The translations under genes were made by a program, and so were the position numbers. The notes beneath the pieces are model-generated. The model searched no databases. It saw only the letters and a list, made by a program, of their open reading frames with translations, and was not told the DNA's origin. This document shows, piece after piece, positions 1-9,116 of a stretch of DNA of 64,000 nt. Source of the stretch: Paenibacillus rigui (GTDB lineage Bacteria; Bacillota; Bacilli; Paenibacillales; NBRC-103111). The stretch's first letter is position 1, and each line of letters begins with the position of its first letter. The stretch spans positions 38,411-102,410 of the forward strand of contig NZ_NMQW01000024.1 in NCBI RefSeq assembly GCF_002234615.1, read 5' to 3'.

Positions 1-169
1 CCGGATTCTCCGGCTCGTATTCGGCAGCGCGACGAAAATACTTTAATGCCTTATCGTAATGATATCGGTCCAGGGACTGAACAGCTCGTTCGAAAAAGAA
101 CGTGGCATCCATTTTCATCGGTATGACCTTCGCAGCTTGGGTTGGGGTGGCACGCTTTTTCTTCTCCAT
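1..169 (-). CDS. TPR-repeat protein, N-terminal part only
   Basis: The gene runs off the left edge, so only the first 56 residues are visible. Translation from the ATG at 169 gives a basic start (MEKKKRATPTQ) followed by one helix-turn-helix unit of tetratricopeptide type (ERAVQSL..YHYDKALKYFRRAAEYEPENP). A GGAGGTG ribosome binding site sits 8 bases upstream. It lies downstream of prs on the same strand and may be cotranscribed with it. TPR proteins mediate protein-protein contacts; nothing here tells the partner. Confidence 0.7.
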   Translation of the reverse strand, partial: MEKKKRATPTQAAKVIPMKMDATFFFERAVQSLDRYHYDKALKYFRRAAEYEPENP

Positions 170-300
170 TAAGTAAGGCACCTCCGGTTCCGTCTGGAAT
201 TGTGTAAGAAACCAGCGTTAGTCATTAGCAAGTATAGCATAAATTAAACAAATGCACATGCAGGACAGGCGCAAGCACATTGTGCCTACGCCTATATCCG

Positions 301-1251
301 TTAAACACCGCCGTATTTGAACAACGAGCTGATGGAGCCGCCGTCCTTGATGATGCGAATCGCATTGGACAAAAGTCCCGCGATAGAAAGCACCTGGAAT
401 CTCGAAGAATGGTCTTCAGGAATGGCAATCGAGTCGGTAATAATGACTTCCTTGATGTTCGGGTGATCCAGACGCTGCAGCGCCGGTCCTGAGAATACCG
501 GGTGCGTCGCACAGATGTACACATCGTTCGCACCGCGTTCTTTCAAGCCTTCGACAACATTGACAATCGTTGTGCCTGTATCGATCAAGTCTTCTATAAT
601 AACCGGCGTCTTCCCTTTCACATCACCGATAACGTGGGTAACTACCGCTTCATTATGAGCATAACGTTTCTTGAACATCATCGCGATAGGCGCTTCCAGC
701 ACGTTCGCTAAGTTTTCCGCCCGTGTCACGCCGCCCGCATCCGGGGATACGACGATCAGGTCAGGGATGTTTTTCTTCTTAATATGATCGCTTAACAAAT
801 CCATCGCCGTCAAATGATCGACAGGGATATTGAAAAAGCCTTGGATTGCCGGAGCGTGCAGGTCGATGGTTACAACACGATCGGCTCCCGCAGCATTCAA
901 CAGATCGGCAACCAACTTCGCGGAAATCGGTTCACGCGGCGCCGCTTTACGTTCTTGACGGGAATAACCATAGTATGGCACGACAAGGTTGATGGTTCTG
1001 GCCGATGCACGTTTGGCCGCATCCATCATAACCAACAGCTCCATAAAGTGCTCATTGATCGGATGGGAGAACGTTTGAACCAAAAATACATCACAGTTAC
1101 GAATCGTTTCTTCGAAAAGACAGTAAATTTCACCGCTCTTGAATCGGGAAAGCTTGATTTGGCCAAGAGGAACATCCAGCTCCTTACAGATTGCTTGAGC
1201 AAGCTTGGGATTGGATGAACCCGAAAATACTTTAATGTTGTCGCTTAACAT
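301..1251 (-). CDS. prs: Ribose-phosphate pyrophosphokinase (PRPP synthetase), paralogue-like
   Basis: This enzyme makes 5-phosphoribosyl-1-diphosphate from ribose 5-phosphate and ATP in the cytoplasm. The 316-residue length is normal for class I enzymes. The SREPI-type segment (RQERKAAPREPISAKL), the TIDLHAPAIQGFF signature and a PRPP-binding loop are all present. The loop reads VIIEDLIDTGTTI rather than the DDxIDTAGT form usual in bacterial Prs, which is closer to ordinary phosphoribosyltransferases. A GGAGG site lies 5 bases before the ATG. The gene follows the his operon, whose first enzyme (HisG) consumes PRPP, so a dedicated supply role is an inference. A separate housekeeping prs elsewhere would be expected. 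Confidence 0.9.
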   Translation of the reverse strand: MLSDNIKVFSGSSNPKLAQAICKELDVPLGQIKLSRFKSGEIYCLFEETIRNCDVFLVQTFSHPINEHFMELLVMMDAAKRASARTINLVVPYYGYSRQERKAAPREPISAKLVADLLNAAGADRVVTIDLHAPAIQGFFNIPVDHLTAMDLLSDHIKKKNIPDLIVVSPDAGGVTRAENLANVLEAPIAMMFKKRYAHNEAVVTHVIGDVKGKTPVIIEDLIDTGTTIVNVVEGLKERGANDVYICATHPVFSGPALQRLDHPNIKEVIITDSIAIPEDHSSRFQVLSIAGLLSNAIRIIKDGGSISSLFKYGGV

Positions 1252-1617
1252 GGTTACCTCCGCAATGGATTGTTTACGTTTACGTTTAAAAATTCACAAG
1301 GGGTTGCTGTCCGAGCATCTATGACACCAAGAGTCATTATACAATAAAAATGTCCTCAACCCCATTATACATGAAAAGATTCGATTAAGAAAAAGGCATT
1401 TCCGTGAAATGAAGGGTAGTTTTACCCATTTCTTACGCAGCAGGCCGGTTTCGGTTGCACGATTGTGTCCCTCTATCCTGAATTTAACAAGTGCTGCCAC
1501 GATCCGTACATAGAGGAAGGGCAAGGAAGAAGTCCCGTTGTTCGGATCACTTCAGTCCAATGCCCTTATTATGACATCCCGACGGTCCGTTCAACCGTGG
1601 TTGTCGATGATTGTCGT
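1252..1617 (-). promoter_or_regulatory. his-prs intergenic region with possible prs promoter
   Basis: These 366 bases hold no convincing gene. Read on the minus strand there are two TATAAT hexamers (1336-1341 and 1364-1369). The second has a weak TTTCTT at 17-base spacing (1387-1392). A separate promoter for prs and the TPR gene is therefore plausible but unproven. A GGGGTTG / CAACCCC inverted repeat (about 1300 and 1358) has a long loop and I do not call it a terminator. Confidence 0.3.
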
Positions 1618-2289
1618 TTATTTTTTGGAAAGATGGCGGCGTTCCAATTCTTTCATGACGTCATCCAGCGGCAGCTTCTGCTCACGGAGCAGCACCATCA
1701 GGTGGAAAATCAGGTCGCTGGCTTCGTAACGAAGCTCATCATGATCGCGGTTTTTGGCGGCGATGATGACCTCGGCGGTTTCCTCGCCCACCTTTTTCAA
1801 AATTTTGTCGACGCCTTTCTCGAACAAGTACGTCGTATAAGCTCCCTCCGGACGCTCCGCCTCGCGGGAAGCGATCGTCGCTTCCAGCTTCGACAAAATC
1901 TCGAAACGATCGGCCGCCGGCTCAGCAGCTTCGGTGACGTCTCCACCGTTCAGCTGCACCTCGTTGAAGAAGCAGCTGTATTTGCCGGTATGACAGGCCG
2001 GGCCTGTCTGGTCAACCAGAACAAGCAGTGTATCGCCGTCGCAATCGTACTTCAGCGACTTCACCTTTTGCAGATAGCCACTGGTCGCGCCCTTATGCCA
2101 CAGCTCGCTGCGCGAGCGGCTCCAGAACCACGTTTCCCCGGACTCGACCGTCAGCTTGAGTGAATCTTGATTCATATAAGCCATCATCAATACTTCTTTG
2201 CTTGCCGCATCCTGAACGATGGCAGGTACCAAGCCGTGTGCATCCCATTTAATATCTGCAGCCAGTTGTTCGATTTGTTCTGTACTCAC
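1618..2289 (-). CDS. hisI: Bifunctional phosphoribosyl-AMP cyclohydrolase / phosphoribosyl-ATP pyrophosphatase
   Basis: This protein does steps 2 and 3 of histidine synthesis. Residues 1 to about 115 are the cyclohydrolase domain, with the [13 protein letters not shown] segment and the zinc-type cysteines of [11 protein letters not shown]. Residues about 130-223 are the HisE pyrophosphatase helices ([28 protein letters not shown]). The 223-residue length is typical of fused HisIE. It starts with GTG at 2289, overlapping the hisF stop by the sequence GTGA, with AGGGGTGG upstream, so translation is probably coupled. It is the last his gene of the operon. Confidence 0.95.
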   Translation of the reverse strand: MSTEQIEQLAADIKWDAHGLVPAIVQDAASKEVLMMAYMNQDSLKLTVESGETWFWSRSRSELWHKGATSGYLQKVKSLKYDCDGDTLLVLVDQTGPACHTGKYSCFFNEVQLNGGDVTEAAEPAADRFEILSKLEATIASREAERPEGAYTTYLFEKGVDKILKKVGEETAEVIIAAKNRDHDELRYEASDLIFHLMVLLREQKLPLDDVMKELERRHLSKK

Positions 2290-3044
2290 CGCACTTCCAC
2301 CCCTTTGGTTCTTAAGTTCGTCTTCACTTCATCGATCGTAATCTCTTTATAATGAAAAATGGTGGCGGCCAAGCCGGCATCCGCCTTGCCTTCCGTAAAC
2401 ACATCGTAGAAGTGCTCTTTCGTTCCCGCCCCGCCCGAAGCGATAACCGGAATCGTTACACGCTCGGAAACAGCCCGTGTGAGAGGCAGATCAAAGCCAT
2501 CCTTCGTGCCGTCCGCATCCATGCTGGTCAGCAAAATTTCACCGGCTCCGAGCTCCTCGACCTTCTTCGCCCACTCGAGCGCCTTGATTCCCGTACCATT
2601 GCGCCCGCCGTGCGTGAATACTTCCCACTCGCCCCAGGCCTCATTGTACCGCGCGTCGATCGCAACAACAATACACTGGGAGCCGAAGCGGCGTGCCCCG
2701 TCCGAAATAAGCTGCGGGTTTTTGACCGCTGCCGTATTAATGCCAATCTTGTCGGCGCCCGCGCGCAGCATCCGTTTCATATCCTCCACGCTCGAAATGC
2801 CGCCGCCCACCGTGAACGGGATCGTGATCTCGCCTGCGGTCTGCTTCACGACCTCGACCATCGTCGCACGCCCTTCCACCGAAGCGGAGATGTCCAGGAA
2901 CACCAGCTCGTCGGCGCCCTCCCGGTCATAAATAGCCGCAAGCTCGACCGGATCTCCCGCATCGCGCAGGTTGACAAAATTCACGCCTTTAACGACTCGG
3001 CCGTCCTTTACATCCAGGCAGGGAATAATTCGTTTCGCCAGCAT
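2286..3044 (-). CDS. hisF: Imidazole glycerol phosphate synthase, cyclase subunit
   Basis: HisF is a TIM-barrel that, with HisH, turns PRFAR plus ammonia into imidazole glycerol phosphate and AICAR. The N-terminal [15 protein letters not shown] holds the first catalytic aspartate and [12 protein letters not shown] lies in the distal half. The 252-residue length is standard. Only one base separates its ATG from the hisH stop. In Bacillus, hisA normally sits in this junction; here there is no room for it. Confidence 0.96.
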   Translation of the reverse strand: MLAKRIIPCLDVKDGRVVKGVNFVNLRDAGDPVELAAIYDREGADELVFLDISASVEGRATMVEVVKQTAGEITIPFTVGGGISSVEDMKRMLRAGADKIGINTAAVKNPQLISDGARRFGSQCIVVAIDARYNEAWGEWEVFTHGGRNGTGIKALEWAKKVEELGAGEILLTSMDADGTKDGFDLPLTRAVSERVTIPVIASGGAGTKEHFYDVFTEGKADAGLAATIFHYKEITIDEVKTNLRTKGVEVR

Positions 3045-3045
3045 G

Positions 3046-3660
3046 CTAACCGTCCCTCCTCTCGCACAGCTTCAAAAAGTTGCCGAGCAGCTGCATCCCG
3101 ATGCTGCCGCTCTTCTCGGGGTGAAACTGCATGCCGTACACGTTGTCACGGCCCACAATCGCCGTCACCTGCTGATAGTAGTCCGTAACGGCAAGCAGGT
3201 CTGACGGCTGCTCCGGCTGTACATGATACGAGTGCACGAAGTACACGTGCCCCGGCTCTACGCCCTCGAACAGCGGGCTGGGCTGCACGAATTGCAGCCG
3301 ATTCCAGCCCATGTGCGGCACCTTGTAGTCGCCGCGGAAGCGGACGACCTTGCCCGGCAGCAGGTTCAGCCCGTCGTGGGAGCCATGCTCCTCGCTGTGG
3401 CTGAACAACAGCTGCATGCCGAGGCAAATGCCAAGCATCGGCTTGCCGCTCTGCGCATAGCGGATCGCCGTGCCGTCCAGACGCGACTCGCGCAGATGCT
3501 GCATGGCGTCGCCGAACGCGCCGACGCCCGGCAGAATGGCTCCGTCTGCTGCCAGAATCTGCGCTTCGTCGGAGGTGACGACGGCTTCAAAGCCGAGTCT
3601 CTCGACGGCCTTGGCCACGCTGTGCAAATTGCCCATACCATAGTCGAAAATGGCGATCAT
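3046..3660 (-). CDS. hisH: Imidazole glycerol phosphate synthase, glutamine amidotransferase subunit
   Basis: HisH releases ammonia from glutamine and passes it to HisF. The nucleophile elbow [10 protein letters not shown] and the His-Glu end of the triad in [10 protein letters not shown] are both intact. The 204-residue length fits. It starts at ATG 3660, one base after the hisB stop, inside the his operon. Confidence 0.96.
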   Translation of the reverse strand: MIAIFDYGMGNLHSVAKAVERLGFEAVVTSDEAQILAADGAILPGVGAFGDAMQHLRESRLDGTAIRYAQSGKPMLGICLGMQLLFSHSEEHGSHDGLNLLPGKVVRFRGDYKVPHMGWNRLQFVQPSPLFEGVEPGHVYFVHSYHVQPEQPSDLLAVTDYYQQVTAIVGRDNVYGMQFHPEKSGSIGMQLLGNFLKLCERRDG

Positions 3661-3661
3661 G

Positions 3662-4267
3662 CTACAGCACTCCCTTCGTCGATGGCACGCCTTTCACGCG
3701 CGGGTCGATGCTTGTCGCCTCGTCCAGCGCACGTCCAAGCGCTTTGAAAATGGCCTCGATCATATGATGCGTGTTATGGCCATAATGCAGGATGACATGC
3801 AGCGTAATTCTGGCTTCCAGCGCGAATTTCCATAAGAACTCATGCACCAGCTCGGTGGAGAAGCTCCCCACCTGGTGGGACGGATACGCCGCACGGTATT
3901 CGAAATGCGGCCGGTTGCTAATATCGATGATGACCTGTGCCAGCGCTTCATCCATCGGAATGTACGCACTAGCATAGCGCTTAATGCCGGACTTGTCGCC
4001 AAGCGATTCACGAAGGGCCTGGCCGAGCACGATCCCGATATCCTCCACCGTATGGTGGTCATCGATTTCGATATCACCCGTCGCTTCTACCTTCAAATCG
4101 AACATTGCATTTTTGGTAAAGGCATGCAGCATATGATTGAAGAACGGTACATCGGTTTCGATCTCCGCCACACCGGAGCCGTCCACGTTCAAGGACAGCT
4201 TAATGTCCGTTTCACCGGTCTTGCGCGCGATGCTGGCCGTGCGGGACAATGCATTGGAATCAGCCAC
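3662..4267 (-). CDS. hisB: Imidazoleglycerol-phosphate dehydratase
   Basis: This is the manganese-dependent dehydratase of histidine synthesis. Its metal-binding motifs [20 protein letters not shown] and [15 protein letters not shown] are intact. I place the start at the GTG at 4267 (reading [11 protein letters not shown]). This gives 201 residues, close to the usual 194-200, and overlaps hisD by 8 bases. An upstream ATG at 4339 in frame would overlap hisD by 80 bases and add a tail not seen in the family. Confidence 0.94.
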   Translation of the reverse strand: MADSNALSRTASIARKTGETDIKLSLNVDGSGVAEIETDVPFFNHMLHAFTKNAMFDLKVEATGDIEIDDHHTVEDIGIVLGQALRESLGDKSGIKRYASAYIPMDEALAQVIIDISNRPHFEYRAAYPSHQVGSFSTELVHEFLWKFALEARITLHVILHYGHNTHHMIEAIFKALGRALDEATSIDPRVKGVPSTKGVL

Positions 4268-5549
4268 GGGACTTCCCTTCTTTCTCAAGTCGTATTTGAA
4301 TCGCGCGGGCATGGGCTTCGAGCCCTTCATGCTTCGCAAGCGCGATAATTTTGTCTCCGTTCTGCAGCAGCGCTTCCTTGCTGTAGTAGATCACGCTGGA
4401 CTTCTTCATGTAGTCGTCCACGTTCAGCGGGGAGGAGAAGCGCGCCGTACCGTTCGTCGGCAGCACATGGTTCGGCCCGGCGAAGTAGTCGCCAACCGGC
4501 TCCGAGCTGTAAGGACCCAGGAAGATAGCGCCTGCGTTCTCAATGGCGCTCAAATACTGGAACGGCTCGCTTGCGATGATCTCGAGATGCTCAGGTGCGA
4601 GCTGGTTCACGACGCGCACGCCTTCCTCGAGGCTGGCGACCGTGAGAATCGCACCGTAGTCGCGGATCGACTGCGAAGCGATGTCCTTCTTCGGCAGCGT
4701 TTCGAGCTGGCGGGCTACCTCCGCCTGCACGGCTTCCGCCAGTGCCTGCGACGGCGTGATGAGAATCGCCGAGGCCATCTCGTCATGCTCCGCCTGGGAC
4801 AGCAGGTCCGCCGCTACATAAGCGGCGTCGGCTGTCTCGTCGGCGAGCACGACGATTTCGCTAGGGCCCGCGATGCTGTCGATGTCGACAGCGCCGAAGA
4901 CGTAGCGCTTCGCCAAGGCGACGTAGATGTTGCCGGGCCCTACGATCTTGTCCGCGGCCGCGATCGACTCCGTGCCGTAGGCCAGTGCCGCTACGGCTTG
5001 CGCGCCGCCGACGCGGTAGATCTCACGTACGCCCGCTTCCGAGGCGGCGACGAGAATGTGCGGATCGATGCCTGCGGCTCCAGCGGTTGCCGGAGGCGTC
5101 ACCATGACGATCTCCGGCACGCCCGCTACTTGTGCGGGGATTGCGTTCATTAAAACGGAGGACGGGTACGCCGCCTTCCCGCCCGGCACGTACAGGCCGA
5201 CCCGGCGCAGCGGCCGGATCACTTGTCCCAGGATGCTGCCGTCGGGCTGCAGATCCATCCAGGACGTGCGCTTCTGCTTCTCGTGGAAGCGCCGCACGTT
5301 GTCCGCCGCCTCCCGGATCGCGGCGAGAAAGCTCTCGTCCACCTGTGCATAGGCGGACTCGATCTCCGCTTCGCTCACGCGCAGCTCGTCGACGGTTACC
5401 CTGTCGAACTGCTCGGCGTAGCGGCGCAGCGCCGCATCGCCTTCGCGGCGCACCGTTTCAATGATGCGCTGCACGCTTTCGTTCTGCTCCGGCGAGCCGT
5501 ATTCTACCTCGCGCTTTAGCGCGAACGCATTAGCCGGCATGATTTTCAT
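4260..5549 (-). CDS. hisD: Histidinol dehydrogenase
   Basis: HisD is the zinc- and NAD-dependent enzyme that oxidises histidinol to histidine. Characteristic segments are [22 protein letters not shown], read here only in part, plus [17 protein letters not shown] and the [11 protein letters not shown] loop; LAPEHLEI and GPNHVLPT near the C-terminus supply catalytic and metal positions. Starting at the ATG at 5549 (MKIMPANAF) gives 429 residues, the usual size, with AAGGGGG about 9 bases upstream. A longer in-frame start at 5600 lacks a ribosome binding site. Confidence 0.95.
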   Translation of the reverse strand: MKIMPANAFALKREVEYGSPEQNESVQRIIETVRREGDAALRRYAEQFDRVTVDELRVSEAEIESAYAQVDESFLAAIREAADNVRRFHEKQKRTSWMDLQPDGSILGQVIRPLRRVGLYVPGGKAAYPSSVLMNAIPAQVAGVPEIVMVTPPATAGAAGIDPHILVAASEAGVREIYRVGGAQAVAALAYGTESIAAADKIVGPGNIYVALAKRYVFGAVDIDSIAGPSEIVVLADETADAAYVAADLLSQAEHDEMASAILITPSQALAEAVQAEVARQLETLPKKDIASQSIRDYGAILTVASLEEGVRVVNQLAPEHLEIIASEPFQYLSAIENAGAIFLGPYSSEPVGDYFAGPNHVLPTNGTARFSSPLNVDDYMKKSSVIYYSKEALLQNGDKIIALAKHEGLEAHARAIQIRLEKEGKSRG

Positions 5550-5638
5550 CACGCATTCCCCCTTCAATTCTGTATGTGTAAAAGTTCCGCCCGGTTTCAA
5601 GCGGATCTATTCTTTCGGTTAGGCATACACCTTACAAC

Positions 5639-6274
5639 CTATTTCCCCGCCGTCGCCATCGTCTGCTGCAGCTTGTCGCACAGCGCCTGTATGGACTCGT
5701 TCTTCATGCGGTAGCTGACGCGATTGGCAATCAGACGGCTCGTAATCGCAAAAATTTGCTCCTGCTCCACCAGCCCGTTCTCACGCAGCGTTTGTCCGGT
5801 TTCGACCATATCGACGATCCGGTCGGCCAAGCCGATCAAAGGTGCAAGCTCAATCGAACCGTTCAGCTTGATAACCTCGACCTGTTGGCCCCGTTCACGG
5901 AAATATTGCGAAGCGACATTCGGGTACTTCGTAGCCACCCTTGGATTCAGTACCGGCTGCCAGTCCGGCAGACCGATCACCGACATGCGGCAGCGGGCGA
6001 TGCCCAGATCCAGCAGCTCATACACGTCAAGGTTTTCTTCCATCAGTACGTCCTTGCCGACCACACCGATATCGGCCACGCCGTATTCCACATAAATAGG
6101 CACGTCTACAGGCTTCGCCATAATGAACTCCATGTTCGCTTCCGGCACCGGAATAATCAGCTTGCGGGAATCGTCCATATCTTCGGGAATCGGGAGTCCC
6201 GCCTCGCGAAACAGCTTGGAGGCCTGCTTATAGATACGCCCTTTGGGCATTGCCACTTTCAATACGTCCTGCAT
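5639..6274 (-). CDS. hisG: ATP phosphoribosyltransferase, short-form catalytic subunit
   Basis: HisG joins ATP and PRPP in the first and regulated step of histidine synthesis. At 211 residues it is the short form (HisGS), which lacks the regulatory C-terminal domain and needs HisZ; hisZ is the next gene upstream. Start ATG 6274 has AAGGAGG 9 bases before it. [10 protein letters not shown] at the N-terminus and the PRPP-loop-like segment [16 protein letters not shown] support the call. Confidence 0.95.
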   Translation of the reverse strand: MQDVLKVAMPKGRIYKQASKLFREAGLPIPEDMDDSRKLIIPVPEANMEFIMAKPVDVPIYVEYGVADIGVVGKDVLMEENLDVYELLDLGIARCRMSVIGLPDWQPVLNPRVATKYPNVASQYFRERGQQVEVIKLNGSIELAPLIGLADRIVDMVETGQTLRENGLVEQEQIFAITSRLIANRVSYRMKNESIQALCDKLQQTMATAGK

Positions 6275-6287
6275 GCTTCACGCCTCC

Positions 6288-7481
6288 TTATCCTAGTTGA
6301 ATCACGTCTTGGTATACGATGCCGTTCACACGGTACGAATCATCGCCCTGACGGACAGCCTCTATTGTAGCACCCTCAGTTAATCGCGTCTCTACCATAA
6401 CTCCATCAAGAGCGCGCAGCTCCCTTGCTTTCGCAAAGGCCGCCTCCCGCTGTGCTGCCGTATAAGCAACCAATATGCGTTGGAGCGGCTCGTTCGGCTG
6501 CTTGCTGACCACTTCAAGGATCCGGTTTGTTTTGAGGGCAAAGCCGGTCGCCGGGGCCGGTCGTCCGAACTGGGTGAGCAGGTTATCGTATCTCCCCCCG
6601 CTGCATACCGGGAAGCCAAGATCCGATGCATACCCCTCGAAAGTCATGCCTGTATAGTAGGAGAAATCTCCAATCATCGTCAAATCAATCAGTACATGCT
6701 CGCTGACACCGTAAGCCTGCAGCACGTCCCATACCTCGCACAGATGCGCGATGGATTGCTGAGCCATCGGATCCTTCGTCACCTGCTTCGCTTGGGCGCA
6801 AATTTCTTGTCCGCCGCGAAGCCTGAGAATGCCTTCAAGCTCCTTCTGCACTTCCGGAGCCAGCTCAAGCGACTTGATCGTGTCGCGGTAACCGACATAA
6901 TCGCGGTTCAACAAACATTCCTTCAACGCTTGCTGTGCTTCCGACCGGGCCTGCAGCGTTTCATTAAACAATCCTGTCAGGAAGCCGACATGACCCAGGG
7001 CAATCTTGAACTCCTTCACACCCGCGGCCTGCAGGCTTGCAATGGCCAAAGCAATCACTTCGGCATCAGATTCCGACGAAGCATCCCCGACAAGCTCGAC
7101 ACCCGTCTGGAAAAACTCAGCGTCTCTGCCCGCCTCCGCCTCAAAGGCACGGAACACATTGGCGTGGTACGATAACCGGATCGGAAACGCCTCTTCTTTT
7201 AACAAGGACCCGACCACCCGAGCGATCGGCGCCGTAATATCGGAACGCATCACCAGTGTGGTGCCGTTGCGATCGAGCAGCTTGAAGAGCTTGCGGTCCT
7301 CTGTCGAGCTGGCTACCCCTACTGTATCGTAAAATTCCAGCGTCGGGGTCATAATCTCGCGATATCCCCACCGCTCCATACATTCCAGCACATTCGACTT
7401 GATGGTACGCAATTTGGCTACCGCCTCGGGAAGATAATCCTTCACGCCGGTCGGCTTTTCAAATACTTTCGGTTTCGACAC
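6288..7481 (-). CDS. hisZ: ATP phosphoribosyltransferase regulatory subunit
   Basis: HisZ is a histidyl-tRNA-synthetase-like protein that forms an octamer with short HisG and carries histidine feedback control. The class II synthetase-like segments (TPTLEFYDTVG, TLVMRSDITAPIARV, YYTGMTFEGY, GGRYDNLL) are visible. At 397 residues it lacks the anticodon-binding domain of a true HisRS. It starts at GTG 7481 with GGTGAGG upstream and is the first gene of the his operon. Confidence 0.94.
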   Translation of the reverse strand: MSKPKVFEKPTGVKDYLPEAVAKLRTIKSNVLECMERWGYREIMTPTLEFYDTVGVASSTEDRKLFKLLDRNGTTLVMRSDITAPIARVVGSLLKEEAFPIRLSYHANVFRAFEAEAGRDAEFFQTGVELVGDASSESDAEVIALAIASLQAAGVKEFKIALGHVGFLTGLFNETLQARSEAQQALKECLLNRDYVGYRDTIKSLELAPEVQKELEGILRLRGGQEICAQAKQVTKDPMAQQSIAHLCEVWDVLQAYGVSEHVLIDLTMIGDFSYYTGMTFEGYASDLGFPVCSGGRYDNLLTQFGRPAPATGFALKTNRILEVVSKQPNEPLQRILVAYTAAQREAAFAKARELRALDGVMVETRLTEGATIEAVRQGDDSYRVNGIVYQDVIQLG

Positions 7482-7856
7482 CGATCCTCACCGCCTATAT
7501 AAACATAAATGATTTTTATCTTATTCGCTTTAGTTCGCTAATATGCTACCATACTACCAAAATAAAGAATGTAATCGTAAGTTTATCATTCCGGCCCTCT
7601 TCCGTCAACGTTTTTAGCTGATGACCCAAGCCCTTCGTTTTTCATAAAGCCTTCCATCCTGTGAAATCAAGATTACCCAAACCACACTGATATTAGGGGG
7701 AACCGGCTTGGAGGCTGCGCGTGCGTTTAGGCAGTCCCCATGCTATGAAAAAGAGGACTATGGAAGTCGTCCGCTTCTTTCGCCCTCTCTGCTTCACCTA
7801 TACCCCATCCTACCCGTTAACGGTTCACCGGATGAACTCCGCCCGCAGCTGCGATT
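7482..7856. other. Intergenic region upstream of hisZ
   Basis: The 375 bases between the acetyltransferase and hisZ show no credible gene. I looked for a histidine T-box leader (AGGGTGG-type antiterminator and specifier) on the minus strand and saw none. A weak hairpin (listed separately) may end the upstream operon. The AT-rich part near 7,500-7,600 could hold the his promoter, but no clear -35/-10 pair was found. Confidence 0.4.
7747..7775 (-). terminator. Weak intrinsic terminator after the acetyltransferase gene
   Basis: On the minus strand AGCGGAC (7775-7769) can pair with GTCCTCT (7758-7752) with one mismatch, followed by TTTTT (7751-7747). It sits between the acetyltransferase gene and hisZ, where an operon end is plausible. 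Confidence 0.35.
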
Positions 7857-8372
7857 TCAACGGGTTTCCTGAGAGGAGTCCTGCTGCCGCACGTCCTCGC
7901 GGATAACCCGTAGCGGATTGCCGGCTACAAAGCTGTAGGGCGCAACGTCCTTATGTACGACCGAGCCCGCCCCAATAACCGCATGATCGCCGATGGTCAC
8001 CCCTGGCAAAATCGTCGTATTCGCCCCGATCATGACGTGGGACCCGATACGAACCGTACCAATCCGGTACTCCTTAATTAAATACTCGTGCGTTAAAATC
8101 GTCGTGTTGTAGCCGATAATGCAATTGTCCCCCACTTCGATGCGTTCCGGAAAGAACACATCCACCATCACCATCAAAGCAAAGGAGGCATGCTCCCCTA
8201 CCTTCATCCCCAGGATGTGGCGGTAAATCCACCGTTTCAGGGGCAAGGAGGGAGCATACCTGGAAATTTGAATCCATATAAAGTTACGAACCGCCTTAAA
8301 CCGGCTTACCGTCCGATACACCTGCCACAGCGAATTCGGTCCTTCCACAGGAAATCGGTCTGTCTTTCTCAA
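7857..8372 (-). CDS. Hexapeptide-repeat acyltransferase (YvoF-like)
   Basis: The 171-residue protein ends in a left-handed beta-helix built from hexapeptide repeats (VGDNCIIGYNTTIL, IGSHVMIGANTTILPGVTIGDHAVIGAGSVV) and a VAGNPLRVIRE tail typical of O-acetyltransferases. Its place between ppaX and hisZ matches yvoF in the Bacillus hprK-lgt-yvoD-ppaX-yvoF-hisZ order. The substrate is unknown. The start ATG at 8372 follows ppaX by 56 bases. Confidence 0.85.
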   Translation of the reverse strand: MRKTDRFPVEGPNSLWQVYRTVSRFKAVRNFIWIQISRYAPSLPLKRWIYRHILGMKVGEHASFALMVMVDVFFPERIEVGDNCIIGYNTTILTHEYLIKEYRIGTVRIGSHVMIGANTTILPGVTIGDHAVIGAGSVVHKDVAPYSFVAGNPLRVIREDVRQQDSSQETR

Positions 8373-8428
8373 CGGGAATCCCCTCTGTTCTTCTATGTCC
8401 CTATCCGGCGCTATTTTCCAGTAAGCTA

Positions 8429-9073
8429 TTAGCCCTTCACGCCTACGATCGGCAGCAGCTCCGTAATATCATCGATGATATAAGTGGGATTGTAGCTTTT
8501 CAGGTATTCGATGCCTTTCATGGACCAGGCCACCCCGGCCGATTGGACACCTGCATTGTGCGCCGCGTCAATATCATAGTGGCTGTCGCCTACCATTAAA
8601 GTCGTTTCCGGACTGGAGCCAAGCTCCTTCATGGCTTTGCGGATGCCTTCCGGATCAGGCTTCGCCTTTTGCACGTCATCTACCGATACGATGGTCTGAA
8701 AATAATCGGACAAGCCGCAAAGCTTCAATCCCATAAGCGAAGTCAGCCTTACCTTGCTTGTGACGATGCCGAGCTTGATGCCTGCCGCATGCAGCTGGGC
8801 AACCGTTTCTTTCACCCGCGGGAACTCCGTCACCAGGTCATCATGCTTGCCTACATTGAAGGCCCGGTACTTTTGCACCAGGTCCTCGACCTCGGTTCTG
8901 CCCGTAAAATATTGCATTTGCTCCACCAAGGGGCGCCCCATATTCGGAATGATGTGCTCACGCGTCACCGGTTCCGGGGTAACCCCTTCGAACGTGTGCA
9001 AAAAGGACTGAATGATCAGCTCGTTCGTATCAATAATTGTTCCATCCAAATCAAACAGTACGGTTTGTATCAT
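8429..9073 (-). CDS. ppaX: Pyrophosphatase PpaX (HAD family)
   Basis: PpaX hydrolyses the pyrophosphate made when HPr kinase/phosphorylase dephosphorylates HPr-Ser-P. The HAD motifs are DLDGTIIDTN (motif I), IVTSKVR (motif II), the KPDPEGIRKAM lysine and MVGDSHYDIDAAHNAG (motif IV). I choose the ATG at 9073 (MIQTVLFDLDG), giving 214 residues like the Bacillus protein, with AAAGGAG upstream. The frame stays open further upstream, but that part is basic and unrelated. It lies near hprK and lgt, as expected. Confidence 0.9.
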   Translation of the reverse strand: MIQTVLFDLDGTIIDTNELIIQSFLHTFEGVTPEPVTREHIIPNMGRPLVEQMQYFTGRTEVEDLVQKYRAFNVGKHDDLVTEFPRVKETVAQLHAAGIKLGIVTSKVRLTSLMGLKLCGLSDYFQTIVSVDDVQKAKPDPEGIRKAMKELGSSPETTLMVGDSHYDIDAAHNAGVQSAGVAWSMKGIEYLKSYNPTYIIDDITELLPIVGVKG

Positions 9074-9116
9074 GCTGCTCCTGCTCCTTTGTACTTCTTC
9101 TCTATAAGTCCGTGGC

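Noticed and set aside
5132..5519. Plus-strand frames inside hisD
   Set aside because: The minus-strand hisD is full length with intact motifs; these frames are Arg/Pro-rich shadows.
7482..7856. Histidine T-box riboswitch before hisZ
   Set aside because: I found no AGGGTGG-type antiterminator sequence or strong terminator hairpin next to hisZ on the minus strand.
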